A DNA stretch of 64,000 bases from Bryopsis sp. KO-2023. Taxonomy: Eukaryota > Chlorophyta > Ulvophyceae > Bryopsidales > Bryopsidaceae. Below are positions 1 through 14,902 of the stretch, in pieces. The stretch's first letter is position 1; each line of letters opens with the position of its first letter. A program made the translations under genes and the position numbers. The notes under the pieces were generated by a model, which made no database searches, was not told the origin of the DNA, and saw nothing but the letters and a program-made list of their open reading frames with translations. The stretch covers positions 8,943,001 through 9,007,000 of the forward strand of contig BSYQ01000001.1 in NCBI GenBank assembly GCA_030272585.1, in the 5' to 3' direction.

Positions 1-430
1 TGATAGGATGGAAAGGAAAACAAGGAAAAAAGAAACAAAACAAATTTCAAGTGAAGAACTGACTGAGAGGTTTCCAACCTGCACCCAGATGGTGGTGCTA
101 GTTTTCTGTGCAATGTTCGGGAATGTGTAGCTCGCTGATTGGCACTGGAAAAGTTACTGATATCCAAGAAGTTATTTTGCAGTTTCTGTTTATTCGCGAG
201 GGAGAGGGAGATTATTTCCTTTCTCATTGGCGTCGACGACTAAAGCGTCGGGGGGTTAGCGCGTCGTTCGAAGCGGACGCAAGAGAAACAACGAGAAAAG
301 GTAGGCAAGAAAAACGCAAGCCCATACGACGAATCGTCTGCGAAACTCTGGCGCTTCGGAGCGACGAGCTGGAAAGATCTCCAGAATCAGGTACCAACGC
401 GGAAGACAATGGCTCCGATCAAAATCTCAC

Positions 431-576
431 CTCAGCTTCCCAGTGCAGAACACCAACCAGTTGTATCCCTCGACTGACAGCTTGTCCAACGCGTCCTTGA
501 AAGCCTGCTCCGATAGAGTCGGAGGCAACCTTCGAACAATGACTTTCTTCCACTTCGCTGCGAAACTTTTGGGCAT
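431..576 (-). CDS. UPF3: UPF3-like nonsense-mediated decay factor, first coding exon (partial)
   Basis: UPF3 links the exon junction complex to UPF2/UPF1 in nonsense-mediated mRNA decay. The minus strand reads from ATG at 576 through a lysine-rich start into KKVIVRRLPPTLSEQAF and then GYNWLVFCTGKL. This matches the start of the Smg4/UPF3 RNP-type domain (KVVxRxLPPxLxxxxF); the W-x-x-F-x-x-GK ending is closest to plant forms. The exon ends at a consensus donor (GTGAG, 426-430) after 146 bases. The rest of the domain (the RAYIDF region) was not found in bases 1-425; the reading after the nearest acceptor (about 410) does not look like UPF3, so the next exon is probably outside the window. The family call rests on about 45 residues. 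Confidence 0.55.
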
Positions 577-915
577 CTCCTCTCACTCTCGAAAACGACA
601 CCGAACGTCGGTCGTGTTCCGACTGACGCACACGAATTTTTCGCCACCCCTGCGTCGTGTTACGCTGTATTCCCTGTTCGCGTTCCCTCGCAACACGCTT
701 CTTGGGAAGTCCTGTCCCACACCACACCAAAAAAACAGATTCAAATAGGTGTCGTATGTCATGGTGCATGTGTCGTACATGGAGAGCAATAGAAAAACGG
801 GGTAGAAGTTTTCTCGCTTTCCCCTCGCCAGCTTCCTCTCCAGAAAAAGAAATCTGTCCATCAAACGGACCAGCTCTGAGCGGCGGCGCCGAAAAGAGAA
901 AAACGGTGGTACGAC
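577..915. promoter_or_regulatory. Divergent promoter between the UPF3-like gene and PRMT7
   Basis: The two start codons, 576 on the minus strand and 916 on the plus strand, are 339 bases apart and face away from each other, so 5' UTRs and promoter must share this interval. No TATA box is obvious. A repeated CGAAA/CGGAA-type composition is visible but no named factor site was recognised. Confidence 0.45.
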
Positions 916-3900
916 ATGTTTGTCCAGAAACGAAATGACGCCACAGGCAAGCTGGAATTGGTGCAGATTGGTGTCGATGATTCAGGTCAGAACATCTCCC
1001 TCTCAGTGAATTTCAGAAACAGATGGATGGATGGTGAATGCAAGCATGATCCATGCACTACCATCCAATGAATTCGGCAGCAAAAAACGTAATGGTGGTC
1101 TTTCACTTTCTGTTGGGACATATTGAATCAAATTTCGAAAGATGCATGTGTGCATGCATCAATGAATCATTCAAATGCATTCATTCATTCAGTGCAGATG
1201 GTGACTCTGGAATGGATGACTGTCTTCGAGCCCTCCTGTCATCCTCATCCTATTTGGACATGCTGAATGACACCCGTCGAAATCGAGCATACAGGATGGC
1301 CATCGAAAGGGCTGTCAAGCCAGGTCAGTCGGCTGGGTTCAATTCATAAGAACATTCTCAGCGTTTTCGTCCTTAGCCTGAGTTAAACCTGCTGAAATAT
1401 TGCTTCAAGGCGACACAATCTTTGATATCGGCACTGGAACCGGCCTCCTAGCAATGTTGGCTGCGAAGGCATTGGGCACTGGAGATGGCAAGGTGTGCAT
1501 GGCGTTTATATAAAATCCAATGTGCATTTTTTGAAGCATTTGCAACATGTTTGCCCCCCAGTTTTTTCTCCTTCAACTCCAGAGCAAATCCTGATCTTAT
1601 GTGGTGTTTTCTATTGGAATTTGTTCAGGTGATTGCATTTGAATTGTTCCCCCCAATGGCACGCTTCGCTCGAACGATTGTGAAAGCCAACCTGTTGGAG
1701 GAAAAGATTCTTATCCAAGCCAAGCGTTCCAGCGATGCCGATGATAAGGATCAAGTAATCCTCGAGAAATGCTACCGATAGGTTCAGAAAAACACTCAAG
1801 ACAGTCAGACACTGGGCATGAGCTTTGCATCCTTTCTATTTCTTAAGGATTGTGATGGTTTCCTTGGAAAGGTTGCGGTGGTTAGAGATTCTGATGCTAC
1901 ATACCTGTTGTCAGGATTTGGCAGACCTGGTGATCACAGAGATTTTTGATTCCGAGCTTCTTGGTGAAGGGCTGCTGCCCACCATGCGACACGCAACCAA
2001 GCATTTGATGAAGGTGAGGATAGACATGTTCTCGATTTCGGCATCGCCCCCGTGAAGCAGTTCAAAAGGCATACAAAATGAACTCGGAATCTGTGGGCCG
2101 TCTTGAGGGCTTTTTTTTTGCACAGCCTGGATGTCAAGTCATTCCCCACATGGCCATCATCAAATGCCAGCTTGTTCAGAGTGACGTCATTTCGAAATGG
2201 AAGGTACGCTGCAAGTCAAAAATTTCACAAGCTGGGCAAACCTTTCCCAAAACAGATTCTACAACAGCGTGAACTTGTGATAACTACAATGAAAAAGTGA
2301 GGTTTTTATGTTCTGTATTTGAAAGGGTGGCAGGGGGTGTGGCAACTTCGAGAAGTTTCATGAGTGCCATGTAAACGCATTGTGGCCGAATCATATTCAA
2401 CCTCTCTCAGATCCATTCGATGCATTCACGTTTTATTTGGGAAATCCTCCTGGCGAAAATGGGAAAATGGATGTCCAGGTGCGTTGCTAATTTTCAAGAT
2501 GCTTATTTCGGAGACACCTTTTCGCCATTTCTTTTTTTTTTTTCTCCCACAAGAAATTCCATGACGCCATGTGCATGTTGATTTCAGTTGGTCAAGTTTC
2601 AAAAAATAAAATAAAAATAAAATAAAAAAACAGGTTTATTTTCTTAAACGCATTCTTGAGGTGTAGGGTAACAAGCGCAACACTATTCTGCACTAGATAC
2701 GATTGATTGAGTGCAGTTGGATGCGGCATTTCCAGGTGCAGATATCCTCCTCTGGTTCTGTCGATGCAGTGTTGTTGTGGTGGGAGCTATATTTTGACCC
2801 AGAAAAGGACATTTGTCTTTCCACTGAGCCTGCCTGGATAGATTGTCAGAAGGTCGATCCCCTTGAAAACGTTCCTCAAGGCTGGAGGGACCACTGGAAG
2901 CAATGCTGGGCACCAGTAACTCTGAAACCATCAAAAGTAGGGAGAGGAATGCTGTCCAATGGTCAGCTGTGAGCCTCCAAGTGATGAAAAACATTGTCCA
3001 GGAATTTGCTCATCGCAATTAATGAAAGAAGCAAAGAAAACACAAAAAATCCTGAATTTCGTTGTTTAGGCGATTGAGCACTTGGACTGCAAACATTGAG
3101 TATGATATGAGCACCTTTTCGACAAATTGATCGAGCGGGGGCAAGGTTGAATTCAAAGGAATCTTTTGAATTTCAGCATTGGAAAGTGTTTTCAATGTAA
3201 AATCCTGTTTGAGTGCATGTTGCTGATGTTGCAAATGTTTGATTTGTACGATCAGGCAGGCGATATCGTGACTGTATCCATTCGACATGATGAAATAAGT
3301 ATCCAGGTGGCAGTCAATTCACAGAGAGGCATTGACCCAGGAAATCTAAGTATGCTCAGAGTTACGATGTTTGTTTTCTTTATTTAATCCTTTTCCTCTC
3401 ATACTGGACACTGAAACCCCTGTTGTGTTGTTTTTCGACCAGACAGCTGCGGATTGTCAACCTTGCATCGAAGCGATCGACTTTGGGCAATCAGAGATGC
3501 AACATTTCAGGAAAGTCACAAGAAAGGACTGGAACTCATGTTTGGATCATTGGGTCAGGACTTGGAGGGAGAAATACGCTGCCTTTGTTTTTCGGAGGGT
3601 ACTCATCTGTTAGATATGGTGGCAAGTGCCATGCCCCGAGGGAGAATAACATCAGTTCAGGTGCTCATTTATCCAAACTTTATCATGCTTTTTCATTTTT
3701 CCTTTGCTTGTAACTACAGCTGTCACCAGGCATTTTGGATTTTTTGTGTTAGTGTTCACTCCTGGTTCTGTGCTCTGTCGTGAGATGCAGGAAACCATTC
3801 CAGGCATGAAAATGGCAAGAAAATATTCAAAGTCTGTCCAGTCCAGAATTCAGATTGACACCGCCATCCACACGGAGGAGACCTCCAAGCTGGTGCATTC

Positions 3901-4905
3901 CCAGGTGGATTGTGTTATCGCAGAGCCGTTTTTCTTGTCAAGGAGAGGTGAACTTCCTTGGAGGCATTTCTTGCTGTTTGCTCGAAGATGCCGAGAGCTC
4001 CACACGCATGGCAATTCGACCCTCAAGGTCCAGCCATCAGGTGAATCTCGAGAACATACACATCCTTGCCTTTTGCCTTTTAATGGGAAATCCGGTACTG
4101 ATGCATGTCCCTTGCTTTCTTGTCAGGTGCCAGGATCATGTGTTGTTTGGCCTCTTTGCCAGAGTACAGGCAATCGAGGCAGCCATTGTCTTCAGTGGAG
4201 GGCCTCGATCTTTCTTTAGTCAGCAATGCGCTGGGCGCAGCAAGGTTGGTCAGGAAAAGCAAGAGTATGTGCCACTGTGTAATACATGCAAGTAGATAAG
4301 AGCAGAGCGCATGTCCCTTGATCCTCAAGATCAGAATTTCCTACGTCGTTGATTTGACCAACTTCTGTGATACATTGGTTTGTGTGTCAGTGTTGCTAGG
4401 GCTGGATGTCCTTTGGAGCTGCTTCCAAGATCGGTGTGGAATTGTGGGGAGGGATACGCTGAGGTCTCCCCTCGAACGGCGCTGTGCCAAATAAGCATAT
4501 TGGGCTCCGAATTCAGATTGGAAAGAAGTGTGACAAGTATTCCAATCACTGGAAACAGTGAAGCCTGCGATGCACTCATTGTGTGGATGGACGTGATGCT
4601 AGACGATGAAGGGAGCATTGTGGTGAATCCCACTCAACTCATGCATCCTGTCACGCTAATGGTCTAAAAGAGGAGTTGTTGCTGATCTTGCAGAGATGTT
4701 CCTGCTACTGAGGGAGCCTCATTCCAACTGTTCTGTTGTGTTTTGCCAGGTTTCAGGGGGGCCCAATACTGACGGATCCCCTCATCACACTGTGCAAGGG
4801 GTGGCATTGCTTCCAAGACCGAGCCAAGGCTATCAATCCCACCAAGTGAAATTGTGCATTGAACCCAGCCCGGACTTCTGTGATTTCTTATTTACCCTGG
4901 CGTAA
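916..4905 (+). CDS. PRMT7: Protein arginine N-methyltransferase 7, about 13 exons
   Basis: PRMT7 monomethylates arginines in RGG/RXR contexts using S-adenosylmethionine and has two tandem methyltransferase modules. Start chosen at ATG 916 (MFVQKRNDATGKLEL). Exons that can be placed: one ending near 1323 with SSSYLDMLNDTRRN, 1410-1492 (DIGTGTGLLAML, motif I), 1629-1754 (AFELFPPMARFA, post-I), 1915-2013 (EIFDSELLGEG, the double-E loop), 2126-2203, 2326-2478 and 2736-2936 (VLLWWELYFDPE, WRDHWKQC). The second module follows at about 3.4-4.2 kb (SVQ...ETIPGMKMARKYS, EPFFLSRRGELPWRHFLLF), and the C-terminal exon ends QVKLCIEPSPDFCDFLFTLA at the stop 4903-4905. Most introns checked are phase 0 with GT-AG ends. 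The N-terminal and middle exon borders are approximate. The catalytic residues of module 1 are present. Confidence 0.85.
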
Positions 4906-5117
4906 AATGACCAGCGATAGCAGTGATGTTGATCAATTAATTTAAACAAACAAAGAACACTCACGCATTTTCGTCTCAGAGAACCAAATACAATTCGATG
5001 TCAACTCAAAATCAGACATTCCTTGCAGCGCAACACCTTTCAGCATTACCCTGCCATACAGTATTTTCTCCCTCATGGAAAAGCAAAATATGGGAATGAA
5101 ACATGCTTGAGCTGCTT
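4906..5117. other. Convergent intergenic spacer between PRMT7 and DLD
   Basis: The 212-bp stretch between the two stop codons must hold both 3' ends. It is AT-rich, with a TTAATTTAAACAAACAAAG tract around 4937-4955. No ORF of interest. Confidence 0.5.
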
Positions 5118-8617
<3,500 letters not shown>

Positions 8618-8854
8618 CTTCGTTGCACGGAGAAGTGTGGGTAGGAAGCAGTGCTCTTGACAAGAGCGAGATTTCTGGCTTCAGCTAATGAATTGTATGT
8701 TTTGATCTGGCGCCCAGAAAGTGATCCTTGGAATCACGGGTCTACAATTGTTGCTTTTTTTCTGCCACCACTGGTGGTCTTGAAATTCATTCGCATGAGG
8801 GGTGTCCTTCGGTTGGTCGGTTTCGTATACAGCGTTCGATCACCAACTTGATCG
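8618..8854. promoter_or_regulatory. Divergent promoter between DLD and MCM8
   Basis: The DLD start (8617, minus) and the MCM8 start (8855, plus) leave 237 bases, so the two genes very likely share a promoter. There is no clear TATA box. An unseen 5' exon of MCM8 could also lie here. Confidence 0.45.
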
Positions 8855-11800
8855 ATGGAGGATGCGCGAACATCAGACAACGTTCCACGGGATTCGACGC
8901 CCGCTTCGTGGAGCGTGTATTTTCCGACGCAAGCATACACCCAAGACAACCCCTGTGCAGAACTTGTTCATGCCTTGGTGCGCTTGCTGGAATCCGAAAG
9001 AGGCCAGTCTTTCCTGGCGTCAGTGAGACCTTACCAAGAAACGTACGTGACGGAAGTGGACTACGTTGCTCTGCGGGACGCTTCTGGGAGCAGGGATTTT
9101 GTGGATGCCATTGCGAGCCAGCCATGTGAAGGACTGGCGTGCGTGGGGGCTGCTATATATGAAGTGCTGTTTTCGGGGAGTGGGGTGGCCAGCACCCTGG
9201 GTGAACAGGCAAAGCCAGGGAAGGTTGTCGTCAGACTGATCAACTTTCCTGAATCTCAGGCAAGGCACATTCATTCATGCAGGTTGCATGAAATCGAGAG
9301 ACATTGCTGAACTCTTGATAAGAAAAGTTGGGGGATTGTTTGATTTCGTGATTGTCTTGAGATTCCACAGCAAATTCTTCAATCGACCCTAATCCATTGA
9401 TAGCTCTCCTTGAATTTTTTTTTCTGTCGGATGTGCTGGTCATGCAGCAGGCATTTCAAAAGATTGCATTTGAATTGATTTTGGAACGGTCCTTTCAAAC
9501 TTTATAAATGACTGAAACACTTCCGCAACTTTTTTTTAAGCCCTCAACCCTTCCCCCAAAATGCCCGCACATCGATATTTGATTTTACTATCTCGTTTCA
9601 AAAATTAAATTAAATGTTACCGGGCGCTTCTTGTAGGTCCACATCCGGCAATTGAAATCCAATCTCATTGGAAGGCTGGCAACCATTCGAGGAACCGTGG
9701 TTAGAATGAGCCCCATCAAACCGTTGGTGATCGCCATGGGATTCACATGCAAGAAATGTGGGAACAAAATCCATGTTTCATTTTCCGATGGCCGATACAC
9801 GCCTCCGGGGCGTTGCGAAGGTGACGGCTGTAGAAATAGAAGTTTCACACCAAATCTTGGATATGCGAAATCGATCGACTGGCAAAAAATCCGAGTTCAA
9901 GAAATCCTGGGGGCTGATAAGCAGGTTGAATAATGTTACCTCATTGCTGGGGGGTGTGTGTTTCTTTTTCTCTTCCAGGCCGGAGGAGAGATTAGTCACC
10001 AATTTTTTTTTATACTCGTGGGATTTTTTATTTTGCCATTATCAGCATAAGTAAAAATATTACAATGTTTTTTTCTTTTTTTTAGTTGTACTGAAGTGCT
10101 GTCGATCTTAGCATCATCCAAACCACAAAATCTGGTAGAGGATGTATTTTCATGAAAGTATGAGAAAACACTAATCCCTCACTGAGCAATGTTTTTTTTT
10201 CTGTCAAATTATAGCTAAAATTCAATTTCTTTATTGTGAGCAAGCTGCATCAAAAATTACTGCTTCCCAGAAGTAAATAAATGTTTGGAAGAGCATAAAG
10301 CATTTTTTTGTTCTAATTTTCCCCTCTACCAATAGGAGGAGGGCAGAATCCCCAGAACAGTGGAAGTCGAGCTCACCAATGACCTCGTGGATTGCTGTGT
10401 GGCTGGAGATGTAGTCACTGTTCTTGGACTCGTTAAAGTCATAAATACAGAAGCAAATGGAGGGGGCAAGCTGTCAAGGGGGTCCAAGCAATCCGATTGC
10501 TTATTCTTGCTGTACTTGGAAGCAATTTCGGTGATGAACAGACGTGAAAGGAAAGGGGACGAGGGGGGCGGGACGGAGAAGCCAGAAACATTGGACTTGG
10601 CCGAAGGGGTGACTGCGCCCGACACTCCGGAGTTCACCATGAAAGATCTGCGATTCGTGTTGAAATTCTCGGAGGAGTTCCAAGGAGATCAATTCAGGTG
10701 TTGCATCTTTGGTAGTTTTTTCCCCCCCATTGTTGAAACGACACACCGGAGTCGGAGCATTCATGGTTGTTTCTGCTTTCAGTGTAGCTTGATATGTTTT
10801 CTTCCGACTCTAGGCAGTTGCTCCACGCTCTCTGTCCGCCAATATATGGACATGAGCTCGTGAAGGCAGGGCTTCTGTTATCCCTGATGGGGGGTGTGAG
10901 GAAGCACACAGGGGGAAATGGAAAAGTCCCTGTGCGTGGTGACATCCACGTATTGATCGTCGGAGATCCAGGATTAGGGAAAAGTCAGCTCTTGCAGGTT
11001 GGTATGCATTTTTTTTCTGAAAGGAAATGGGGTGGGATGCAGGACTGATTCAGTTCAACTCAACAAGGTGCATGATTGCTAGTTAAAGACTACGAGGTTT
11101 GTTTTTTTTTCAGGCGAGCTGTTCAGCCAGTCCACGTGGAATCTATGTCTGTGGAAACACCAGCACTTCGACTGGACTCACGGTCTCCGTTGTGAGGGAT
11201 GGATTGAGTGGGGACTATGTGTTCGAAGCTGGGGCTCTCGTGCTTGCAGATGGGGGAGTGTGTTGCATCGACGAGTTCGACAAAATGACTGCAGATCATC
11301 AGACTCTCCTGGAAGCAATGGAACAGCAGGTAATGAAAAAGTTAAGTGGATGGCTTGATGCAGGATATGATGGGGAGGTTGGGTGCTTATGACTGATTCT
11401 GGACACTTCAGAGAACAAAATTCTATCACCTCGCTGCCCCCTTTCTCCAGGGGTTCCTGCTCCATCAAGCTCTGGGTGCTCAGGCTGACAGACATGCAGT
11501 TTGTCTTTGTGTGCAGGAGGTATCTGTTGCCAAGGCAGGGCTAGTTGCCAATCTCCCTGCGAGGACAACGGTGCTGGCTGCCGCAAATCCCATCGGAGGG
11601 CACTACAACAGAGCCAAAACCGTGTCTGAGAATCTGAAAGTCAGCAGCCCCATGTTGTCGAGGTTCGATCTGGTTTTCATCTTGGTGGACAGACCGAATG
11701 TAGAAATGGATCAAAAGCTCTCGGAGCATGTCATGGCGTTGCACTCTGGTGAGTAAGACTGGCAGAAAACAGGGAAAACTTGTGTGGATGTGTGTTGTGC

Positions 11801-13518
11801 ATGTATCATTTTTTGAACTTGATGTTGTGCTCATGATCTGGGTTGGTAAGGGGGTTAGGGGGTTAGTGATCAAGCTGGCAACTCCATTGCGGTGGTTTGC
11901 ATCATAACTTCCTCTGGACAATCATTCGCCGTTGGTTTTCATTTGTTCACAAGCTTCTGGCAATGCAGGTGCTCCAAGCCGTCGACATGCTGCCCATAGA
12001 TCTTCCTCTCAGTCAGACCGATCCGCTTTTCTATCCAGCGCCACTCAATCAGATCCAAATTCACTGGAGGGCCGTCTCAAACTCAAGCCTAACGAAGAGG
12101 CATCCCTGCTACCCACTCAACTGCTGCGCAAGTACATAGCCTATGCTCGTATGTATGTCACGCCCAGGCTTTCGAACGATGCGAAAACTGTTCTCCAGAC
12201 GTTTTATTTGCATTTGAGGCAATCTGCCAGTCCTGTGGATGGAACCCCTGTGACGGCAAGACAACTGGAGAGCATGGTGCGATTGGCAGAGGGTCGAGCA
12301 AAGCTTGAATTGAGAGAGCTGGTGACGAAGAAGGATGCAGAGGTATGTATGCATATACACGAATAGTATGCAGGAATTCGTGCAATGTTTTTTTCCACCA
12401 TGGTTCACTTGCTTGTGTCGAATTTGTTCTTCAGCGTGGTTGATTTGAGTTGTATTTTTAAATAGATCTTTCAAGTTTCCAAACGAATAAGAGAATATGA
12501 AAAGAAGCACGTATCTGATCATACATTCACACCTTCTCAGCATTAGTGCTTTTGCTTGAATCATTTGGATTAAAGCTGCAAAAAAAATGTGGAAATAACT
12601 CCCTGGTTCAGGGCATCCAATGAAGGAGAAGACGGGACATTGACAATGCAGATATGTGCATATCCCCAATTCAGAGATGTCTTATCACCCACTATTTTTT
12701 GTTTTTGTTTTTTTGGTGGGGGGTTCAGGAAGTTGTGGAGCTGATGAAGGAGATCCTCTACGATAAATTTATCGACGAAACAGGGATGATGGATTTTCGC
12801 AAAGGAGGTGGAAAAGGCAAACGTAATGAGGCCAAGCGCTTTTTGGGAGCCTTGGGGAAGTACGCTCACATGCACGACAAAGATGATTTGTCCATGGCAG
12901 ACATTTACTCTGTTGCCGATGCCATAGAATTGCAAGTGGAAGATGTTCGAGAATTTGTTGACCATCTGAACGAAGAAGGTGAGGTGGAAAGGGAGAAGAT
13001 TCCCTTTCGGTTGAGTCTTTCGGACAAAAGAATTGGCTTCGCGTTTTTTTTGTTTTTGTTTTTCTGGGGGGGTCTTTGCCCTAAGCAAGAATCAGCAGGA
13101 AACAGAGATTGTGTATTGCACCACTGAGAATTGATGCACATTTGTTGCGAACTGAGTCGAGCGTTTGGTTGGATTGCAAAGGTTTGGGAGAAGCCAACGG
13201 ACACCATTTCTTCTTTGGCTTGGAATGATGTTATCATTATAGCTTTACTGTGTGCAAACCGCTGCCTGAGCTGCTGGCACGTGAAGTGTTATGCGATGAC
13301 GACACTCCACAATAAATGGAATTTGTGTCTCTGTATGTACATGTCCAGGTAAAATTCTGAAACGAGGTCCAAATCTGTTCAGAGTCCCAAAGCCTTCGAA
13401 CTGTATGAATTCTTCCTTTGGTGGCGGTGGAGGTGGCGTGACATCCAGCCAGGGGATGTCCCAAAGGCGAACTCACAACACTGAACAATCCACCGGACGG
13501 AAGCGTCCTTTCCTTTGA
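8855..13518 (+). CDS. MCM8: DNA helicase MCM8, nine exons, 826 aa
   Basis: MCM8 works with MCM9 as a hexameric helicase in homologous recombination, crosslink repair and meiosis. Exons: 8855-9259, 9637-9924, 10336-10697, 10814-10997, 11114-11329, 11517-11748, 11969-12342, 12729-12978 and 13349-13518. The lengths keep one reading frame to the stop at 13516-13518. Motifs in order: [11 protein letters not shown] (start of the N-domain), the zinc ribbon CKKCGNK...[18 protein letters not shown], the MCM8-type linker [11 protein letters not shown], Walker [12 protein letters not shown], Walker B CIDEFDKM, the arginine finger [17 protein letters not shown] and the C-terminal winged helix ending [15 protein letters not shown]. 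Length is close to human MCM8 (840), with a shorter N-terminus. The tail has six glycines in a row and a basic TGRKRPFL end. Intron 1 is GC-AG. An upstream exon cannot be excluded. Confidence 0.94.
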
Positions 13519-14289
13519 GGGCTGTGCCTTGATAATACCCAGAGGAATCTGGTGCTGGATATGGTGAAACCACACTTTTGATAGGTAGTGGAATGGGCTT
13601 GCAGAGATTTCTTTACATGTACTAATATTTTGTTAATGGCACATGGATTAGGGATGCCTTTCGTAGTTTAAGGGGAATGCAGGGTGTTCAATTGGAATTT
13701 GGAGCACATGTATAAGATAGACTGTAAAATCCAGATTAGAAAAACCCACAGCCACCGTCCGACACCACAAACTTGGACTTGCAATGAGGTGCTGAAAACT
13801 GCGAGCCAAACCGCTTATGCGATTCCTTTTTAATCTGCCCGGAACTTACAGTGGTTTGCATCAGAAGTATCCAAAATTTCAATGGAGGACCAGTTTCTTT
13901 CGTTTTCCTGCCACGCTTTCCAAGACACAAGGCACCAATATGCACGGTATGAATCAATTGTGCCCTGATCACCTGGTGATATGACTTCACGTCTCGATTG
14001 AAAGTGTTGCTGCAATCTTTCAAAAATGAAATGCATACGTCTGAGCACAACTCCAGAAACAACGTCCCAAAACGTCACAGCCATCTGTTGGGTCGCTCAT
14101 TAAGTTGTCATTAGATGTAAGGAAACTGTTTGCTTGCACAACAACGCCACGTTTGAATCGAGGCTTTTTACAAAACTTGAGGATTCCCCTCCAGAAAATC
14201 GGTGGGGAGGGGTTGACCCGCGCGTGAAACAACATCAAGTCTGTAGAGGCTCAAACATCCTCAACTGGTATCAACGGTTCGTTGCTCTC
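13519..14289. other. Convergent interval between MCM8 and the TauD fragment, no firm gene
   Basis: It holds both 3' ends. On the minus strand 14075-13843 is open (AVTFWDVVSGVVLRRM...) and runs into a perfect donor, ACT|GTAAGT, followed by a possible acceptor near 13780 and a short open tail ending SDGGCGFF. This could be one or two exons of an unrecognised gene, or a 3' UTR of the dioxygenase gene. No family was recognised. Confidence 0.3.
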
Positions 14290-14647
14290 TCAGAAGACCG
14301 AGTGGAGCCGACGGGGGTCGCTATAGGAATTCAAGGGTGCAGCAGAATGAATCATTTGTCGATTCTTCCACACCAACACGTCGCCCGCTTGCGAGTCGCA
14401 AGTCCACACCCTTGCAGCCGCCGTTGCTGCCTGAGGACCCAAAAACTCTTCCAGCAATTCGTGCGTTTCCTCCGTGGTCTTACCCTCGAACGAATGGACT
14501 CTGAACGGCGTCATAATGATCGACCTCACCCCCGTTCCCTCTTCCTGGATGACGAAAGGAAGTGGATGGTTGTCTGTTGTGGGCTCGTGCGGGAAGCACT
14601 TTTTCACCAGTTTTTCAATCTCTGTTGGGTTTTCGAAACGCATACCG
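14290..14647 (-). pseudogene. TauD/TfdA-family 2-oxoglutarate dioxygenase, 3' exon cut by a transposon
   Basis: Fe(II)/2-oxoglutarate dioxygenases of this family hydroxylate small acids such as taurine or gamma-butyrobetaine. The minus strand is open from the LTR edge at 14647 (MRFENPTEIEKLVKK follows directly) to the stop at 14290. It shows the distal part of the fold: HPLPFVI, IIMTPFRVHSF, AGDVLVWKNRQMIHSA (the distal iron-ligand His) and DPRRLHSVF (the 2-oxoglutarate-binding Arg region). The proximal HxD and all upstream exons are absent, because element G begins at 14648. The 5' part of the gene would lie past the far side of the nested block, beyond the window. Substrate unknown; the gene is presumably inactivated unless another copy exists. 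Confidence 0.6.
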
Positions 14648-14902
14648 TGATACGAACATTTTATGTTCGTAGTGGTTGTCCGTGACTGGATTACCTCCGT
14701 ACCATTTGGTCGGACGAGATCTTGTCCATCCCAGTTGACTCGGTTTGATCGACTGGGACGGGGACGAGATCCCTCGATCTCGTCCCGGACAGACCCTATA
14801 AGTACCGTCCCTAAACCACGAACCTAACTCTCTTATTCTCCCTCAACAACCTCGTGATCCCTACAAAGGCACCCGGCCCTTTGGGGCCTCGACTTTGTAT
14901 CA
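14648..14902 (+). repeat. 5' LTR of element G
   Basis: 255 bp, begins TGATACGAAC and ends TTTGTATCA, giving a 6-bp inverted end (TGATAC/GTATCA). It is followed by AC and the shared primer-binding site. No second copy is present in the window, so age cannot be estimated. Confidence 0.7.
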
